DNA of 64,000 nucleotides from DASXKD01 sp963703605 (GCA_963703605.1 CAVPFC010000034.1:65530-129529); one strand, 5' to 3'. Positions 12,468 through 21,985 are shown, numbered from the stretch's first letter. The notes: generated by a model not told the origin, from the sequence alone. Made by a program: numbers and translations.

Positions 12468-13775
12468 GTGCGGTCGATCCCCACGGAGCCTGCCCGGCCC
12501 GTTCCGGCCGCGGTGGATGTCATAGTTGCCAAACGCGACGGCGTGCCACTGTCCGGCCGTGACATCGAATGGGTGATCGGGGCTTATCTGCGCGGTGAGG
12601 TGGCAGAGGAGCAGATGTCCGCCCTGCTCATGGCCATTTACTTCCGGGGTCTATCGGACGCCGAGCTGCGGGCCTGGACCGCGGCCATGATCGAGTCCGG
12701 GGAGCGCCTCGACCTCACCGGGGTCGGCCTGCCCACGGTGGACAAGCACTCGACCGGGGGCGTCGGGGACAAGGTCTCGCTGATCCTCGCCCCGCTGGTC
12801 GCGGCCTGCGGGGCCGCCGTCCCGCAACTGTCCGGCCGCGGCCTGGGCCACACCGGCGGCACCCTGGACAAGCTGGAGTCGATCCCCGGGTGGCGGGCCA
12901 ACCTGTCGCCCGGCGAGATGCGCGTCGTGCTTCGCGACATCGGCTGCGTCATCAGCGCCGCAGGCCCCGGCCTGGTGCCCGCCGACCGGCGCCTTTACGC
13001 GCTGCGGGACGTCACAGGGACGGTGGAGTCGATCCCGCTCATCGCCAGTTCGATCATGTCGAAGAAGATCGCCGAGGGGACCGGGGCGCTGGTGCTCGAC
13101 GTCAAGGTCGGCAACGGCGCCTTCATGCGCGAGGAGCCCGATGCCAGGCTGCTGGCGCGGACCATGGTGACGCTGGGTGAGGAGCACGGGGTCCGTACCG
13201 CCGCGCTGCTCACCAGGATGGACACGCCGCTCGGCCGCGCCGTGGGCAACGCGGTCGAGGTCGAGGAGGCGGTCGCGACGCTGTCCGGGCAGGGGCCACC
13301 GGACCTGGTCGCGGTGACGCTGGCCCTGGCTGCCGAGATGCTGCGGCTGGTGGGTTTGCCCGCCGACCCGGCGGCGGTGCTCGCGGACGGAACGGCGTTG
13401 CTCCGTTACCGGGAGATGATCAGGGCGCAGGGCGGCGACCCGGACGCGCCGCTGCCGGTGGCCCGGCACACCCGGACGCTGGCCGCGCCAGGCACTGGGT
13501 TCCTGGTGCGGCTCGACGCGCGCGGGGTCGGCAACGCCGCCTGGCGGCTGGGCGCGGGCCGGGCGCGCAAGGAGGACCCGGTCAGCGCGGCCGCGGGCGT
13601 GCTGTGCCTCGCCAAGCCCGGGGACTGGGTGGAGGCGGAGCAGCCGCTGCTGGAACTGCGCACCGACGACGAGTCCCGGTTCGAGGCGGCGCTGGAGGCC
13701 CTGGGTAACGCCATAGAGATCGGCCCGGAAGGCCCGGAGGAGCTTCCGCCGGTCATCGACCGCGTGGGCAACTGA
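12468..13775 (+). CDS. deoA: Thymidine (pyrimidine-nucleoside) phosphorylase
   Basis: 435 residues. It shows the family signature SGRGLGHTGGTLDKLESI near residues 124-141, the phosphate-binding KHSTGGVGDK, and the C-terminal domain with VGNAVEVEEA. It cleaves thymidine or (deoxy)uridine to base plus (deoxy)ribose-1-phosphate. GTG 12468 has GGGGGAGG 9 bases upstream. Together with cdd before it and deoC after add, it makes a pyrimidine deoxynucleoside catabolic route. Confidence 0.96.
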   Translation: MRSIPTEPARPVPAAVDVIVAKRDGVPLSGRDIEWVIGAYLRGEVAEEQMSALLMAIYFRGLSDAELRAWTAAMIESGERLDLTGVGLPTVDKHSTGGVGDKVSLILAPLVAACGAAVPQLSGRGLGHTGGTLDKLESIPGWRANLSPGEMRVVLRDIGCVISAAGPGLVPADRRLYALRDVTGTVESIPLIASSIMSKKIAEGTGALVLDVKVGNGAFMREEPDARLLARTMVTLGEEHGVRTAALLTRMDTPLGRAVGNAVEVEEAVATLSGQGPPDLVAVTLALAAEMLRLVGLPADPAAVLADGTALLRYREMIRAQGGDPDAPLPVARHTRTLAAPGTGFLVRLDARGVGNAAWRLGAGRARKEDPVSAAAGVLCLAKPGDWVEAEQPLLELRTDDESRFEAALEALGNAIEIGPEGPEELPPVIDRVGN

Positions 13776-14013
13776 GAACCCGGTCGAGCGGTAGGCGGAT
13801 AGAAAGGAACCAGCATTTCGCCGCGCGCCGCAGGCGCCGGGCCGAACGCCGCACAGCGCTGGCCGGCGCGCCTCCGGCACGACGCAGCCCCAGGCGCCGT
13901 TGCGGTGTCCCGGCGCCGAGGACCAGCCTCCCCTCTGCCAATTTGCGCGCCTGCGGCACGACCATGCGCAGCGCCCGCGAGGGAGGCAGATAGCTCTGTG
14001 TGACAATGGGCGA
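13776..14013. repeat. Intergenic stretch with an 18-base direct repeat before add
   Basis: Between deoA and add. The 18-mer GCGCGCCTSCGGCACGAC occurs at 13866-13883 and 13945-13962 with one mismatch. This may be a control site for add or a local duplication. A ribosome-site-like GGGAGG is at 13981-13986, too far to serve the chosen add start. No gene is seen. Confidence 0.35.
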
Positions 14014-15120
14014 ATGTCGCCCAGTCTTGGTGAGATCCGCGCCGCTCCCAAGGTGCTGCTTCATGATCATCTCGATGGCGGGCTGCGGGCGGCCACGGTC
14101 GTGGACCTGGCCCAGCAGATCGGCTACGACAAGCTGCCCTCGGACGACGTGGCCGAGGTTGAGAAGTGGCTCCAGCGCGGCGCCAACCGGGGTCACCTCA
14201 ACCTCTACCTGGATGCCTTCCAGCACACGGTGGCGGTCATGCAGACCCGCGACGCCCTGGTCCGGGTGGCGGCCGAGTGCGCGGAGGACCTCGCCGCCGA
14301 CGGTGTGGTCTACGCAGAGGTCCGGTTCGCCCCGGAACTGCACGTGGCGGGCGGGCTGAGCCTCGACGAGGTGGTCGAGGCGGTGCTCGAGGGCTTCCGG
14401 GCCGGCAGCACGGGCCGTGGCATCACCGTCTACGCCCTGCTCACCGCCATGCGCACGGCGGCGCGCTCGCTGGAGATCGCCGAACTCGCGGTGCGGTACC
14501 GCGACCGCGGCGTGGCCGGGTTCGACATCGCCGGCGCCGAGGCGGGCTGGCCGCCCAGCCGCCACCTCGACGCCTTCCAGTACGTGGCGCGGGAGAACTT
14601 CCACATCACGATCCACGCCGGGGAGGGCTTCGGCCTCCCGTCGATCTGGGAGGCGCTTCAGTGGTGCGGCGCCGAGCGGCTCGGGCACGGGGTGCGCATC
14701 GTGGATGACATCGAGGTCACCCCCGGCGGCTCCGTGGAACTCGGCCGCCTCGCGAGCTACGTGCGGGACCGGCGGATCCCGCTGGAGATGTGCCCGACCT
14801 CCAACGTGCAGACCGGGGCCGCGCCGTCGATCGAGGAGCATCCGATCCGGCTGCTGCGCCAGCTCTCCTTCCGGGTCACCGTGAACACCGACAACCGGCT
14901 GATGAGCGGCGTCACCCTGTCCTCGGAGTTCCACCGGCTCGTCCAGGCCTTCGGCTACGGCTGGTCCGACATCGAGTGGCTCACCATCAACGCGATGAAG
15001 AGCGCGTTCGGTCACTTCGACGAGCGGCTGCACATCATCAACACGGTGATCAAGCCGGGGTTCGCCACCGCGCGGGCGGCCAGCGACTCGGTGGTCCGGC
15101 TGCCCGGCCTGAGGAGGTAG
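14014..15120 (+). CDS. add: Adenosine deaminase
   Basis: 368 residues. Metal ligands HDHLDGG (H17, H19), the substrate loop ITIHAGEG, the catalytic RLGHGVRI, and VTVNTDNR for the last metal Asp are all present. It converts (deoxy)adenosine to (deoxy)inosine, which punA can then cleave. ATG 14014 is chosen because homology begins 11 residues later (APKVLLHDHL); an in-frame ATG at 13900 would add an unsupported tail. It is followed by deoC after 5 bp, whose ribosome site lies in the end of add. Confidence 0.95.
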   Translation: MSPSLGEIRAAPKVLLHDHLDGGLRAATVVDLAQQIGYDKLPSDDVAEVEKWLQRGANRGHLNLYLDAFQHTVAVMQTRDALVRVAAECAEDLAADGVVYAEVRFAPELHVAGGLSLDEVVEAVLEGFRAGSTGRGITVYALLTAMRTAARSLEIAELAVRYRDRGVAGFDIAGAEAGWPPSRHLDAFQYVARENFHITIHAGEGFGLPSIWEALQWCGAERLGHGVRIVDDIEVTPGGSVELGRLASYVRDRRIPLEMCPTSNVQTGAAPSIEEHPIRLLRQLSFRVTVNTDNRLMSGVTLSSEFHRLVQAFGYGWSDIEWLTINAMKSAFGHFDERLHIINTVIKPGFATARAASDSVVRLPGLRR

Positions 15121-15125
15121 CGACG

Positions 15126-16166
15126 GTGCCTGCCAGCGACGACGGTGCACGGGACGGCGGCGCCGGGGTGGCCAGGACGACCGGCGGCGGGCCGTCCGGG
15201 GCGGTGCTGACCGGGGTGACCGCGCCCCCGGTGCCCGGCACCAGCGGCGCGCTTACCTCCGACGCGGCGCTGCGCCGGGCGCTGCACGGGCTGCCCGGCG
15301 TGGACCAGGTCGGCGCGCAGGAGCGGGCCGCCGCCCTGGCGACCAGGTCCATCAAGCGCGAGGCCAAGCTGTGGGCGCTGGACATGGCCGTGCGGATGGT
15401 GGACCTGACCACGCTGGAGGGCGCGGACACGCCCGGCAAGGTCAGGGGCCTGTGTGCCAAGGCGCGCCAGCCCGATCCGGCCGACCTGGGGGTCCCGCCG
15501 GTTGCCGCCGTGTGCGTGTACCCGGACCTGGTCGCCATCGCGCGCAGCGAGGTGGCGGGCAGCGGCGTCGCCGTCGCGTCGGTGGCGACCGCGTTCCCGT
15601 CCGGGCGTGCCTCGCTCGCGGTGAAGCTCGCGGACGTCGCGGACGCGGTGGACGCGGGCGCCGACGAGGTGGACATGGTCATCGACCGCGGCGCGTTCCT
15701 GGCCGGCCGGTACGCGCAGGTCTACGAGGAGGTGCGCGCGGTCCGCGAGGCGTGCGGCCCGGCGCACCTGAAGGTGATCCTGGAGACCGGCGAGCTGGCC
15801 ACGCTGGACAACGTCTCCCGCGCCGCCTGGCTGGTCATGCTGGCCGGCGCCGACTTCATCAAGACGTCGACCGGGAAGATACAGCCCGCCGCGACGCCGC
15901 CGGTGGCGCTGGTCATGCTGTCGGCCGTGCGGGACTTCGCCGGGGCGACCGGCCGCCGGGTCGGCGTCAAGGTCGCGGGCGGCGTGCGGACCGCCAAGGA
16001 CGCCGTCCGGTACCTGGTGCTGGTCCGGGAGACGGCCGGCCCGGAGTGGCTGACCCCGGACTACTTCCGCATCGGCGCCTCCAGCCTGCTCAACGACCTG
16101 CTCATGCAGCGCAGCAAGCAGCTCACCGGCGCCTACGCCGGCCCCGATTACTTCACCCTGGACTGA
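15126..16166 (+). CDS. deoC: Deoxyribose-phosphate aldolase
   Basis: 346 residues. The Schiff-base lysine is in FIKTSTGK (about K246) and the second lysine in GVKVAGGVRT (about K282). The enzyme splits deoxyribose-5-phosphate to acetaldehyde and glyceraldehyde-3-phosphate. The first 60 or so residues are Gly/Ala-rich and not part of the barrel. GTG 15126 has GAGGAG 9 bases upstream. The aldehyde dehydrogenases that follow could oxidise the acetaldehyde released; that link is inference from order. Confidence 0.95.
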   Translation: MPASDDGARDGGAGVARTTGGGPSGAVLTGVTAPPVPGTSGALTSDAALRRALHGLPGVDQVGAQERAAALATRSIKREAKLWALDMAVRMVDLTTLEGADTPGKVRGLCAKARQPDPADLGVPPVAAVCVYPDLVAIARSEVAGSGVAVASVATAFPSGRASLAVKLADVADAVDAGADEVDMVIDRGAFLAGRYAQVYEEVRAVREACGPAHLKVILETGELATLDNVSRAAWLVMLAGADFIKTSTGKIQPAATPPVALVMLSAVRDFAGATGRRVGVKVAGGVRTAKDAVRYLVLVRETAGPEWLTPDYFRIGASSLLNDLLMQRSKQLTGAYAGPDYFTLD

Positions 16167-16271
16167 GCAGCTTTCGCGGTGATCGCGAGGCGAGCTGAGA
16201 ACGCGCGGCTGGCCGCGGCCGGGCGGGAACGTGCTGGACTGATTGACGGCCACAGCGGGAAGGGGCACACC

Positions 16272-16780
16272 ATGGGTACTGCCACGGATGCCGGTTTCAC
16301 CGAGATGCGCGTCGTCAAGGCCGTCGCCATCGGGCTCCCCGGGGAGGACGTCTCCCAGTACGTGGTGCTCGAAGAGGCGTCCGGGGCCCGCCAGCTAGTG
16401 ATCTCGATCGGCGGCGCGGAGGCGTTCAGCCTGGCGGCCAGCCTTCAGGGCATGGACTGGGCCGGCCGATGACCTATCAGTTCATGACGGCGCTGGTGGA
16501 CGCGCTGGGCGGGCGGGTCCGCCAGGTACGCCTCGACCGGGTGGTCGACGGCGCTTACGCGGCGACCGTCGAGGTCGAGGGCCCGCTGGGCACGCGGCTG
16601 GTCGACGCGCGGTGCAGCGACGCGCTGAACCTCGCCGTGCTGACCGGCGCGCAGGTCGCCGCCGGCCCGGAGCTGCTGGCCGACTTCGAAAGCCGGCGCG
16701 AACAGGACTCGCAGGAGGCGGCGCACATGCGCCTGGTGATATGCGCCGAGCCGATGACGATCCGCCGCGCGGAGCCGTAG
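16272..16780 (+). CDS. Bifunctional nuclease (BFN/DUF151) domain protein with apparent one-base deletion
   Basis: Two short frames meet at ATGA (16469-16472). The first (16272-16472) carries the N-terminal half of a BFN domain, the second (16469-16780) the C-terminal half. Reading the second frame back across the junction gives RPMTYQFM, matching the family motif R-P-x-T-H-D-L, and the first frame runs into it if one base is added in GGCCGGCC (16461-16468). The total of 509 bp is one base short of 170 codons. So this is most likely one normal gene of about 169 residues with a deletion, not a natural split. Biochemical role in actinobacteria is unclear; family members are claimed to act on DNA and RNA. 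Confidence 0.75.
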
Positions 16781-16933
16781 CCCGGCCGCCCTGGGAGCGA
16801 TGGAAGTTATGGGCGGATAACAGGCCCCGCTACCTGGCGGCAATCCGGCCGCAACCTGGCCGCAGCCTGGCGGGCGCACCGGGCGCGGCCGCGGGGTAGG
16901 TTGACGGCGGAGATGTTGGGAGGCCAGGTACAT

Positions 16934-18429
16934 ATGGTCGGTGACACAGCCTCGCCGGTCGCGGCGGGGGAGCGGGGCCAGGTAACCGCGGCCGGTGCGG
17001 ACTGGGAGTACGCTCCCGCGCCCGAGTCACGGGATATCGTCACGATCAAGCCGGAATACGGCCTGTTCACCGGCGGTGAGTTCACCGCGCCGCTGAGCGG
17101 CGAGCACTTCGCCACGGTCAACCCGGCCACCGAGGAGCCCCTGGCCAGCGTCGCGCAGGCGGGCAAGGCGGACGTGGACCGCGCGGTCTCGTCGGCCCGC
17201 AACGCCTACGACCGGACCTGGGGCCGGATGCCGGGCGCCGAGCGGGCCAAGTACCTGTACCGGATCGCGCGGGCCATCCAGGAGCGGGCCCGCGAGTTCG
17301 CGGTGCTGGAGAGCCTGGACAACGGCAAGCCGATCAAGGAATCCCGCGACGTCGACGTCCCGCTCGCCGCGGCGCACTTCTTCTACCATGCGGGCTGGGC
17401 CGACAAGCTGTCCTACGCCGGGTACGGCCCGGACCCGCGCCCGATCGGCGTGGCGGGCCAGGTCATCCCCTGGAACTTCCCGCTGCTCATGGCCGCGTGG
17501 AAGCTGGCACCCGCGCTCGCCACCGGCAACACCTGCGTGCTCAAGCCGGCCGAGACCACGCCGCTGTCCGCGCTGCTGCTCGCCGAGGTGATCGCCGAGG
17601 CGGACCTGCCCCCGGGCACGGTCAATATCCTCACCGGGGACGGCCGCACCGGGCGTGAGCTCGTCGCCCATCCGGGCGTGGACAAGGTCGCGTTCACCGG
17701 CTCGACCGAGGTGGGCAAACAGATCCTGCGGGCGGTGGCGGGCACCGGCAAGCGGCTGACGCTGGAACTGGGCGGCAAGGCGGCGAACATCGTCTTCGAC
17801 GACGCGCCGGTCGAGCAGGCGGTCGAGGGCATCGTCAACGGCATCTTCTTCAACCAGGGCCACGTGTGCTGCGCCGGGTCCCGGCTGCTGGCCCAGGAGT
17901 CGATCGCCGACACCCTGCTGGACCGGCTGAAGAAGCGCCTGGAAACGCTGCGCCTCGGCGACCCGCTGGACAAGAACACCGACATCGGCGCCATCAACTC
18001 GCGCGAGCAGCTCGACAAGATCCGTGGGCTCACCGCGGCGGGGGAGGCCGAGGGCGCGGAGCGCTGGTCGCCGCCGTGCCCGCTGCCGGCCCGGGGTTCT
18101 GGTTCCCGCCGACCGTGTTCAGCGGGGTGAGCCAGTCGCACCGGATCGCCCGCGAGGAGATCTTCGGGCCGGTCCTGGCGGTGCTCACGTTCCGCACCCC
18201 GGACGAGGCCGTGGCCAAGGCGAACAACACCCCGTACGGGCTTTCCGCCGGGGTCTGGACCGAGAAGGGGAGCCGGATCCTTTCGATGGCACAGCGGTTG
18301 CGGGCCGGCGTGGTCTGGGCCAACACCTACAACAGGTTCGACCCGGCCAGCCCGTTCGGCGGGTACACCGAGTCCGGGTTCGGGCGGGAGGGCGGCCGGG
18401 CCGGGCTCGCCGCGTACCTGCATGGCTGA
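16934..18429 (+). CDS. Aldehyde dehydrogenase, apparent one-base deletion
   Basis: About 498 residues. It has the oxyanion Asn motif PWNFPLL, the general-base motif LELGGKAAN and the catalytic Cys in GHVCCAGSR, then after the shift EEIFGPVLAV and the C-terminal PFGGYTESGFGREGG. The frame changes near 18093 in CGGGG before TTCTGG; one more G would restore ARGGFWFPP. ATG 16934 is preferred because GGGAGG lies 10 bases upstream; ATG 16913 is possible. It follows deoC and likely oxidises acetaldehyde or a similar product using NAD(P). It overlaps the second dehydrogenase gene by 8 bases. Confidence 0.88.
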
Positions 18430-19528
18430 GCAGGGCCGGCGGGGCCGCAAGACCGCCGCCGAAGGCACGGGCTCCCGCAAGCCCGCCGCCGACGGCTCTG
18501 CTCTTCCCGCCCCCGCGCTCTCCTCCTCCCGCCCCCGCGCTTCGCGCCCGCCCCCGGCCGGCGCCCGCCCCCGCGCCAATGCCGCCCGCAAGCCCGCCGG
18601 CGACGGCACGGTCAGCCCGGCCGGCGCGGTCAGCGAGCGTGCCGCCGGGGCCGGTGTGACCGGCCACGGAACACCTGCGCGGCTGGACGTACGGAAGACC
18701 TACAAGCTGTTCATCGGGGGCGCGTTCCCGCGGTCGGAGTCGGGGCGTTCGTACCCGGTCACCGCGCCGGGCGGTGCGCTGCTGGCCCACGCCGCCCGGG
18801 CTTCGCGCAAGGACGCCAGGGACGCCGTGGTCGCCGCCAGGAAGGCGGTATCCGGCTGGTCCGGGGCGACCGCCTACAACCGGGGCCAGGTGCTTTACCG
18901 CGTCGCGGAGCTGCTCCAGGGGAGGGAGGCACAGTTCCGCGACGAGAGCGTAAAGAATGAAGGACTTTCGCGCGCCGATGCCGAGCGGGCCGTCAGCGCC
19001 GCGATCGACCGTTGGGTCTGGTATGCGGGCTGGCCGGACAAGGTCGCTCAGGTGGCGGGGGCGGCCAACCCGGTGGCCGGGCCGTACTTCAACTTCAGCG
19101 TGCCCGAGCCGACCGGCGTGGTGGCGGTTATCGCGCCGCCAGCGTCCGGCCTGCTCGGCCTCGTCAGCGTGCTCGCGCCGGTGATCGCGACCGGCAACAC
19201 CGCGGTCGTGGTGGCCAGCGAGCTCGCGCCGCTGCCCGCGATCACGCTGACCGAGGTGCTGGCGACCTCGGACGTGCCCGCCGGGGTGGTGAACGTGCTG
19301 ACCGGGTACGCCGCCGAGCTGGCGCCGGTGCTGGCCGCGCACATGGACGTGAACGCGATCGACCTCACCGGCGTGGCCGCCGAGGGACGGGCCGAGCTGG
19401 AGCGGCTCGCGGCCGGCAACGTCAAGCGGGTGTTCGCCGCCGAGGAGGACTGGGCGGCGCCGCCGTCCCCGGCGCGGATGCTCGCCTTCCTGGAGATCAA
19501 GACCGTCTGGCACCCGGTCGGGGTCTAG
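18422..19528 (+). CDS. Truncated-type aldehyde dehydrogenase homologue lacking catalytic residues
   Basis: 368 residues. Residues 1-90 are Pro/Ala/Arg-rich linker; from about 92 (KTYKLFIGGAFPRSE) the sequence follows the aldehyde dehydrogenase fold through the NAD-binding domain (VVAVIAPPASG, VIATGNTAVV, GVVNVLTGY). It lacks the Asn of PWNF, which here reads APPASG, and ends before any catalytic Cys. It cannot be an ordinary dehydrogenase. Coupled overlap with the intact paralogue suggests a paired subunit or regulator, which is inference. The N-terminal linker coincides with a copy of a GC-rich repeat found elsewhere in the window. Confidence 0.8.
   Translation: MAEQGRRGRKTAAEGTGSRKPAADGSALPAPALSSSRPRASRPPPAGARPRANAARKPAGDGTVSPAGAVSERAAGAGVTGHGTPARLDVRKTYKLFIGGAFPRSESGRSYPVTAPGGALLAHAARASRKDARDAVVAARKAVSGWSGATAYNRGQVLYRVAELLQGREAQFRDESVKNEGLSRADAERAVSAAIDRWVWYAGWPDKVAQVAGAANPVAGPYFNFSVPEPTGVVAVIAPPASGLLGLVSVLAPVIATGNTAVVVASELAPLPAITLTEVLATSDVPAGVVNVLTGYAAELAPVLAAHMDVNAIDLTGVAAEGRAELERLAAGNVKRVFAAEEDWAAPPSPARMLAFLEIKTVWHPVGV
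18496..18560 (+). repeat. Copy of GC-rich in-frame repeat within dehydrogenase linker
   Basis: Contains CTCTGCTCTTCCCGCC and CCCCGCGCTTCGCGCCCGCC, closely matching the 39-base unit repeated at 48667-48779 but read here from the opposite strand relative to coding. It encodes a Pro/Arg-rich linker and keeps the frame open. Confidence 0.6.
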
Positions 19529-19541
19529 AACGGAGTGACAG

Positions 19542-20219
19542 ATGCCCGATGAGCCGGTTATTTCCGTCCGGGGCGAGGCCCTCGTCGAGGTCGAGCCCGA
19601 GATCGCGGTCGTCTGGGTCACGGTGATGGCGCGTGACCGGGAGCGGCGCCGGGCGGTGGACCTGCTGGCCGAGCGGACCACGCGGATCACCGCCGAGATC
19701 AAGGGGTACGGCGAGGCGGTCGAGAAGCTGGAAAGCGGCCGGGTGAGCGTCCGGCCCGAGTTCAAGGAGGGCAAGCCGAGGGAGCGGATCACCGGGTACG
19801 TCGCTCAGGCGGGCCTGACCGCGACCGTCGCGGACTTCGACGTGCTCGGCGACATGGTCGCCGGCCTGGCCGACCACGAGATGGTCGCGGTGCACGGGCC
19901 GGAGTGGCGGCTGCGGCCGGGCAGCCCGGTGCACCGCGAGGCGCGGCTGGCGGCGGCGAGGGATGCCACACAGCGGGCCCGGGAGTACGCGGAGGCGTTC
20001 GGCGGAACGGTGACCGGGCTTGTCGAGGCGGCCGACACCGGACTGCTGACCGAGGCGCGGCCGCGGGGGTTCGTGGCCCGGGCCGGCAGCGTCCGGGCGT
20101 ACGCCTCGGCGCAGGTCGCCGACGGCGGGCCCGAGTTTGACTTCGAGCCCGCCAAGCAGACCGTGACCGCCCAAGTCGAGGCGCGATTCACGATGACGGC
20201 GCCCCCGCTGGGCCAGTGA
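19542..20219 (+). CDS. SIMPL domain (DUF541) protein
   Basis: 225 residues. It begins VISVRGEALVEVEPEIAVVW, the typical start of the SIMPL fold, and ends with the beta-rich KQTVTAQVEARF. No signal peptide is seen, unlike many secreted family members, so it is probably cytoplasmic. It starts 13 bp after the dehydrogenase homologue and may be the last gene of the salvage operon; a strong hairpin follows. The function of the family is not settled. Confidence 0.85.
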   Translation: MPDEPVISVRGEALVEVEPEIAVVWVTVMARDRERRRAVDLLAERTTRITAEIKGYGEAVEKLESGRVSVRPEFKEGKPRERITGYVAQAGLTATVADFDVLGDMVAGLADHEMVAVHGPEWRLRPGSPVHREARLAAARDATQRAREYAEAFGGTVTGLVEAADTGLLTEARPRGFVARAGSVRAYASAQVADGGPEFDFEPAKQTVTAQVEARFTMTAPPLGQ

Positions 20220-20235
20220 GCGCGAACGAGGCGGC

Positions 20236-20266
20236 CCGCCGGGCCCGGTGGCCTTGGGCCCGGCGG
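20236..20266. terminator. Bidirectional terminator hairpin
   Basis: A perfect 11-bp stem (arms 20236-20246 and 20256-20266) with a 9-base loop lies between the convergent SIMPL and PhyH genes. Confidence 0.65.
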
Positions 20267-20281
20267 TCATCGCCGTCCTGA

Positions 20282-21121
20282 TCAGCCGCCCCCCTCATCA
20301 GCCACTGTCTCGCCGGGCAGGACGCCGAGTATCTGGAGCCGCTCCACCGCGATCGCGCGGGACGGGCTCTGTGCGGCGCCGGCCGCCCACTCCCGCCAGA
20401 CCGGCCAGCGGTCGCGGTCGTAGTCCTCGTGGTCGTACTCGACGTCGTCCAGGGTGAGCTCGCGGACCAGGTCCATCCGGCCCCGGTCGGCTACACCGGG
20501 CCAGGCCAGGTAGTCGATGGTCCAGGACAACCGGGGCGTGCCGCCCCGCGCGCAGTTCATCAGGTGCGCGTGGAACGCGACCACGTCGCCCGGCTCGGTC
20601 TCGACCACGACGTGCGGCCACTCCCAGTCCTCGTAGCCTTGGCCGGCGGGCTCGGCTTTCATGTAGGCCCAGAGCAGGCGCTCGAACTCGGGCAGGTGAG
20701 AGCCGGGGATGAAGCGGAGCGCGCCCGTCTGGGCGGTGCGGGGTGCGAGGTCCACCCAGAAGGTCACCCCCGCGATGTCCGGGCCGAGGCGGGTATGCCA
20801 GCTGGAATCGCCGGTGAAGCAGGTGGCGGTCCCGATGGAGGGCACGGTCAGGTCGCCGAGCAGTTCGGCCGAGTAGCCGAACGTGCGGCGGTCGTCGGCG
20901 ATGAGCGACATGCTGAACGGCGCCCGGTTCACGGCCAGCGGCAGGTAGTCGCCGCTGATGCCGCCGAGATCATTGGGCTCGGTGCTGATCTTGCCAAAGG
21001 CGCCGGCCAGCGCGCCGGTGACCTCCTCGCGGAGCGTGGTCACCTCGGCCTGGCTGAGCAGGCCGCGCAGTGTGACGAACCCGAACGTGCGGAAATGCAG
21101 GATCTGCTGATGGGAAAGCAT
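20282..21121 (-). CDS. Phytanoyl-CoA dioxygenase (PhyH)-like protein
   Basis: 279 residues. The double-stranded beta-helix core is visible around TGALRFIPGSH and PGDVVAFHAHLMNCARGG. PhyH enzymes use Fe(II) and 2-oxoglutarate bound by an HxD...H triad. Here the first element reads WHTR, so the acidic ligand is missing, while the later His (FHAH) and Arg are kept. It may still work with a two-His site, as halogenases do, or be non-enzymatic. No substrate can be inferred. It is monocistronic. Confidence 0.8.
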   Translation of the reverse strand: MLSHQQILHFRTFGFVTLRGLLSQAEVTTLREEVTGALAGAFGKISTEPNDLGGISGDYLPLAVNRAPFSMSLIADDRRTFGYSAELLGDLTVPSIGTATCFTGDSSWHTRLGPDIAGVTFWVDLAPRTAQTGALRFIPGSHLPEFERLLWAYMKAEPAGQGYEDWEWPHVVVETEPGDVVAFHAHLMNCARGGTPRLSWTIDYLAWPGVADRGRMDLVRELTLDDVEYDHEDYDRDRWPVWREWAAGAAQSPSRAIAVERLQILGVLPGETVADEGGG

Positions 21122-21216
21122 GACAAAGCTCCTTGTCGGCTCGGCTGGATATCCATGGCGGCGAGCCGATGAGGAGGGCCTCGGGCGGATCAGGCTAAGA
21201 CGCGCACGCGGTCAGC

Positions 21217-21978
21217 CTACTCCGCCGGGCCGGGCGGGCCGGAGCCCGGCGGGATCAGCGGGGTGGTGGCCTCGCCGTGGGCCAGGACGCTGCCGTCGGC
21301 GGACAGGAGTTCGAGCGTGATGCGGCTGCTGGCGGGGACCGGGGGCGCGGGCCTGTGGCGCGCGGCCGCACCGTGTGGCGGCGTTCCGGTCGCCCCGGTG
21401 GCGCGCAGCCCGGCGCAGGCGGCGTCGGTGAGGGCGTCGGTGAAGCTGGTCAGCGGGCGGTTCACCTGGCCAGCGAGCCAGCGTTGCGCGATGGCGTGTG
21501 CGGGGCCGCTCACCACCGAGGTGATCAGCAGCATCGGCGCCGGGCGCACCTCACCGCTTTCGGCGAACGGGGCCAGCCACGCCCGGAACGCGCCGGCGAG
21601 ATCCCGGTTGAGCGCCGCGAGTTCCGCCCCCGCCGGGGTGCTCCAGTCCAGGTGGCCGCGCGCGTACACGAAGCGGGCGAGATCGGCGTTCTGCTCGGTC
21701 CAGGTGAGCTGGTGGGCGATCGCGCCGTGCACGGCGGCGCGCAGGGAGCGCGGCTTGCGGCTGACCAGGTCCCACAGGCCCCGCTGGAACGAGGCGATGG
21801 CCGCTACGTACAAGGCGTCGGCGATGGCCTCCTTGCTGGGGAAGTGGTGGAAGAGCGCCCCGTTGGAGGTTCCGCTGCGCTTCCTGATCTGCGCGATCGT
21901 CGTCTGCTCGTAGCCGTCGGCCAGGAAGCTGGCCAGCGCCACGTCCAGGATCCGCTGCCGGGTATCGTTCTGCGTCAT
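21217..21978 (-). CDS. TetR-family repressor
   Basis: 253 residues. The N-terminal helix-turn-helix TTIAQIRKRSGTSNGALFHH is classic TetR. The ligand domain is followed by an unusual tail of about 60 residues (RITLELLSADGSVLAHG) resembling a beta segment. ATG 21978 is chosen; a longer upstream reading would run through the divergent gene. It is transcribed away from an enoyl-CoA hydratase gene with two matching operators between them. The ligand may be an acyl-CoA or aromatic acid; this is inferred from the neighbour. Confidence 0.92.
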   Translation of the reverse strand: MTQNDTRQRILDVALASFLADGYEQTTIAQIRKRSGTSNGALFHHFPSKEAIADALYVAAIASFQRGLWDLVSRKPRSLRAAVHGAIAHQLTWTEQNADLARFVYARGHLDWSTPAGAELAALNRDLAGAFRAWLAPFAESGEVRPAPMLLITSVVSGPAHAIAQRWLAGQVNRPLTSFTDALTDAACAGLRATGATGTPPHGAAARHRPAPPVPASSRITLELLSADGSVLAHGEATTPLIPPGSGPPGPAE

Positions 21979-21985
21979 CACCACT

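Noticed and set aside
16469..16780. Natural split of the BFN gene with ATGA coupling
   Set aside because: Reading across the join recreates the conserved RPMT motif, so a one-base deletion is more likely.
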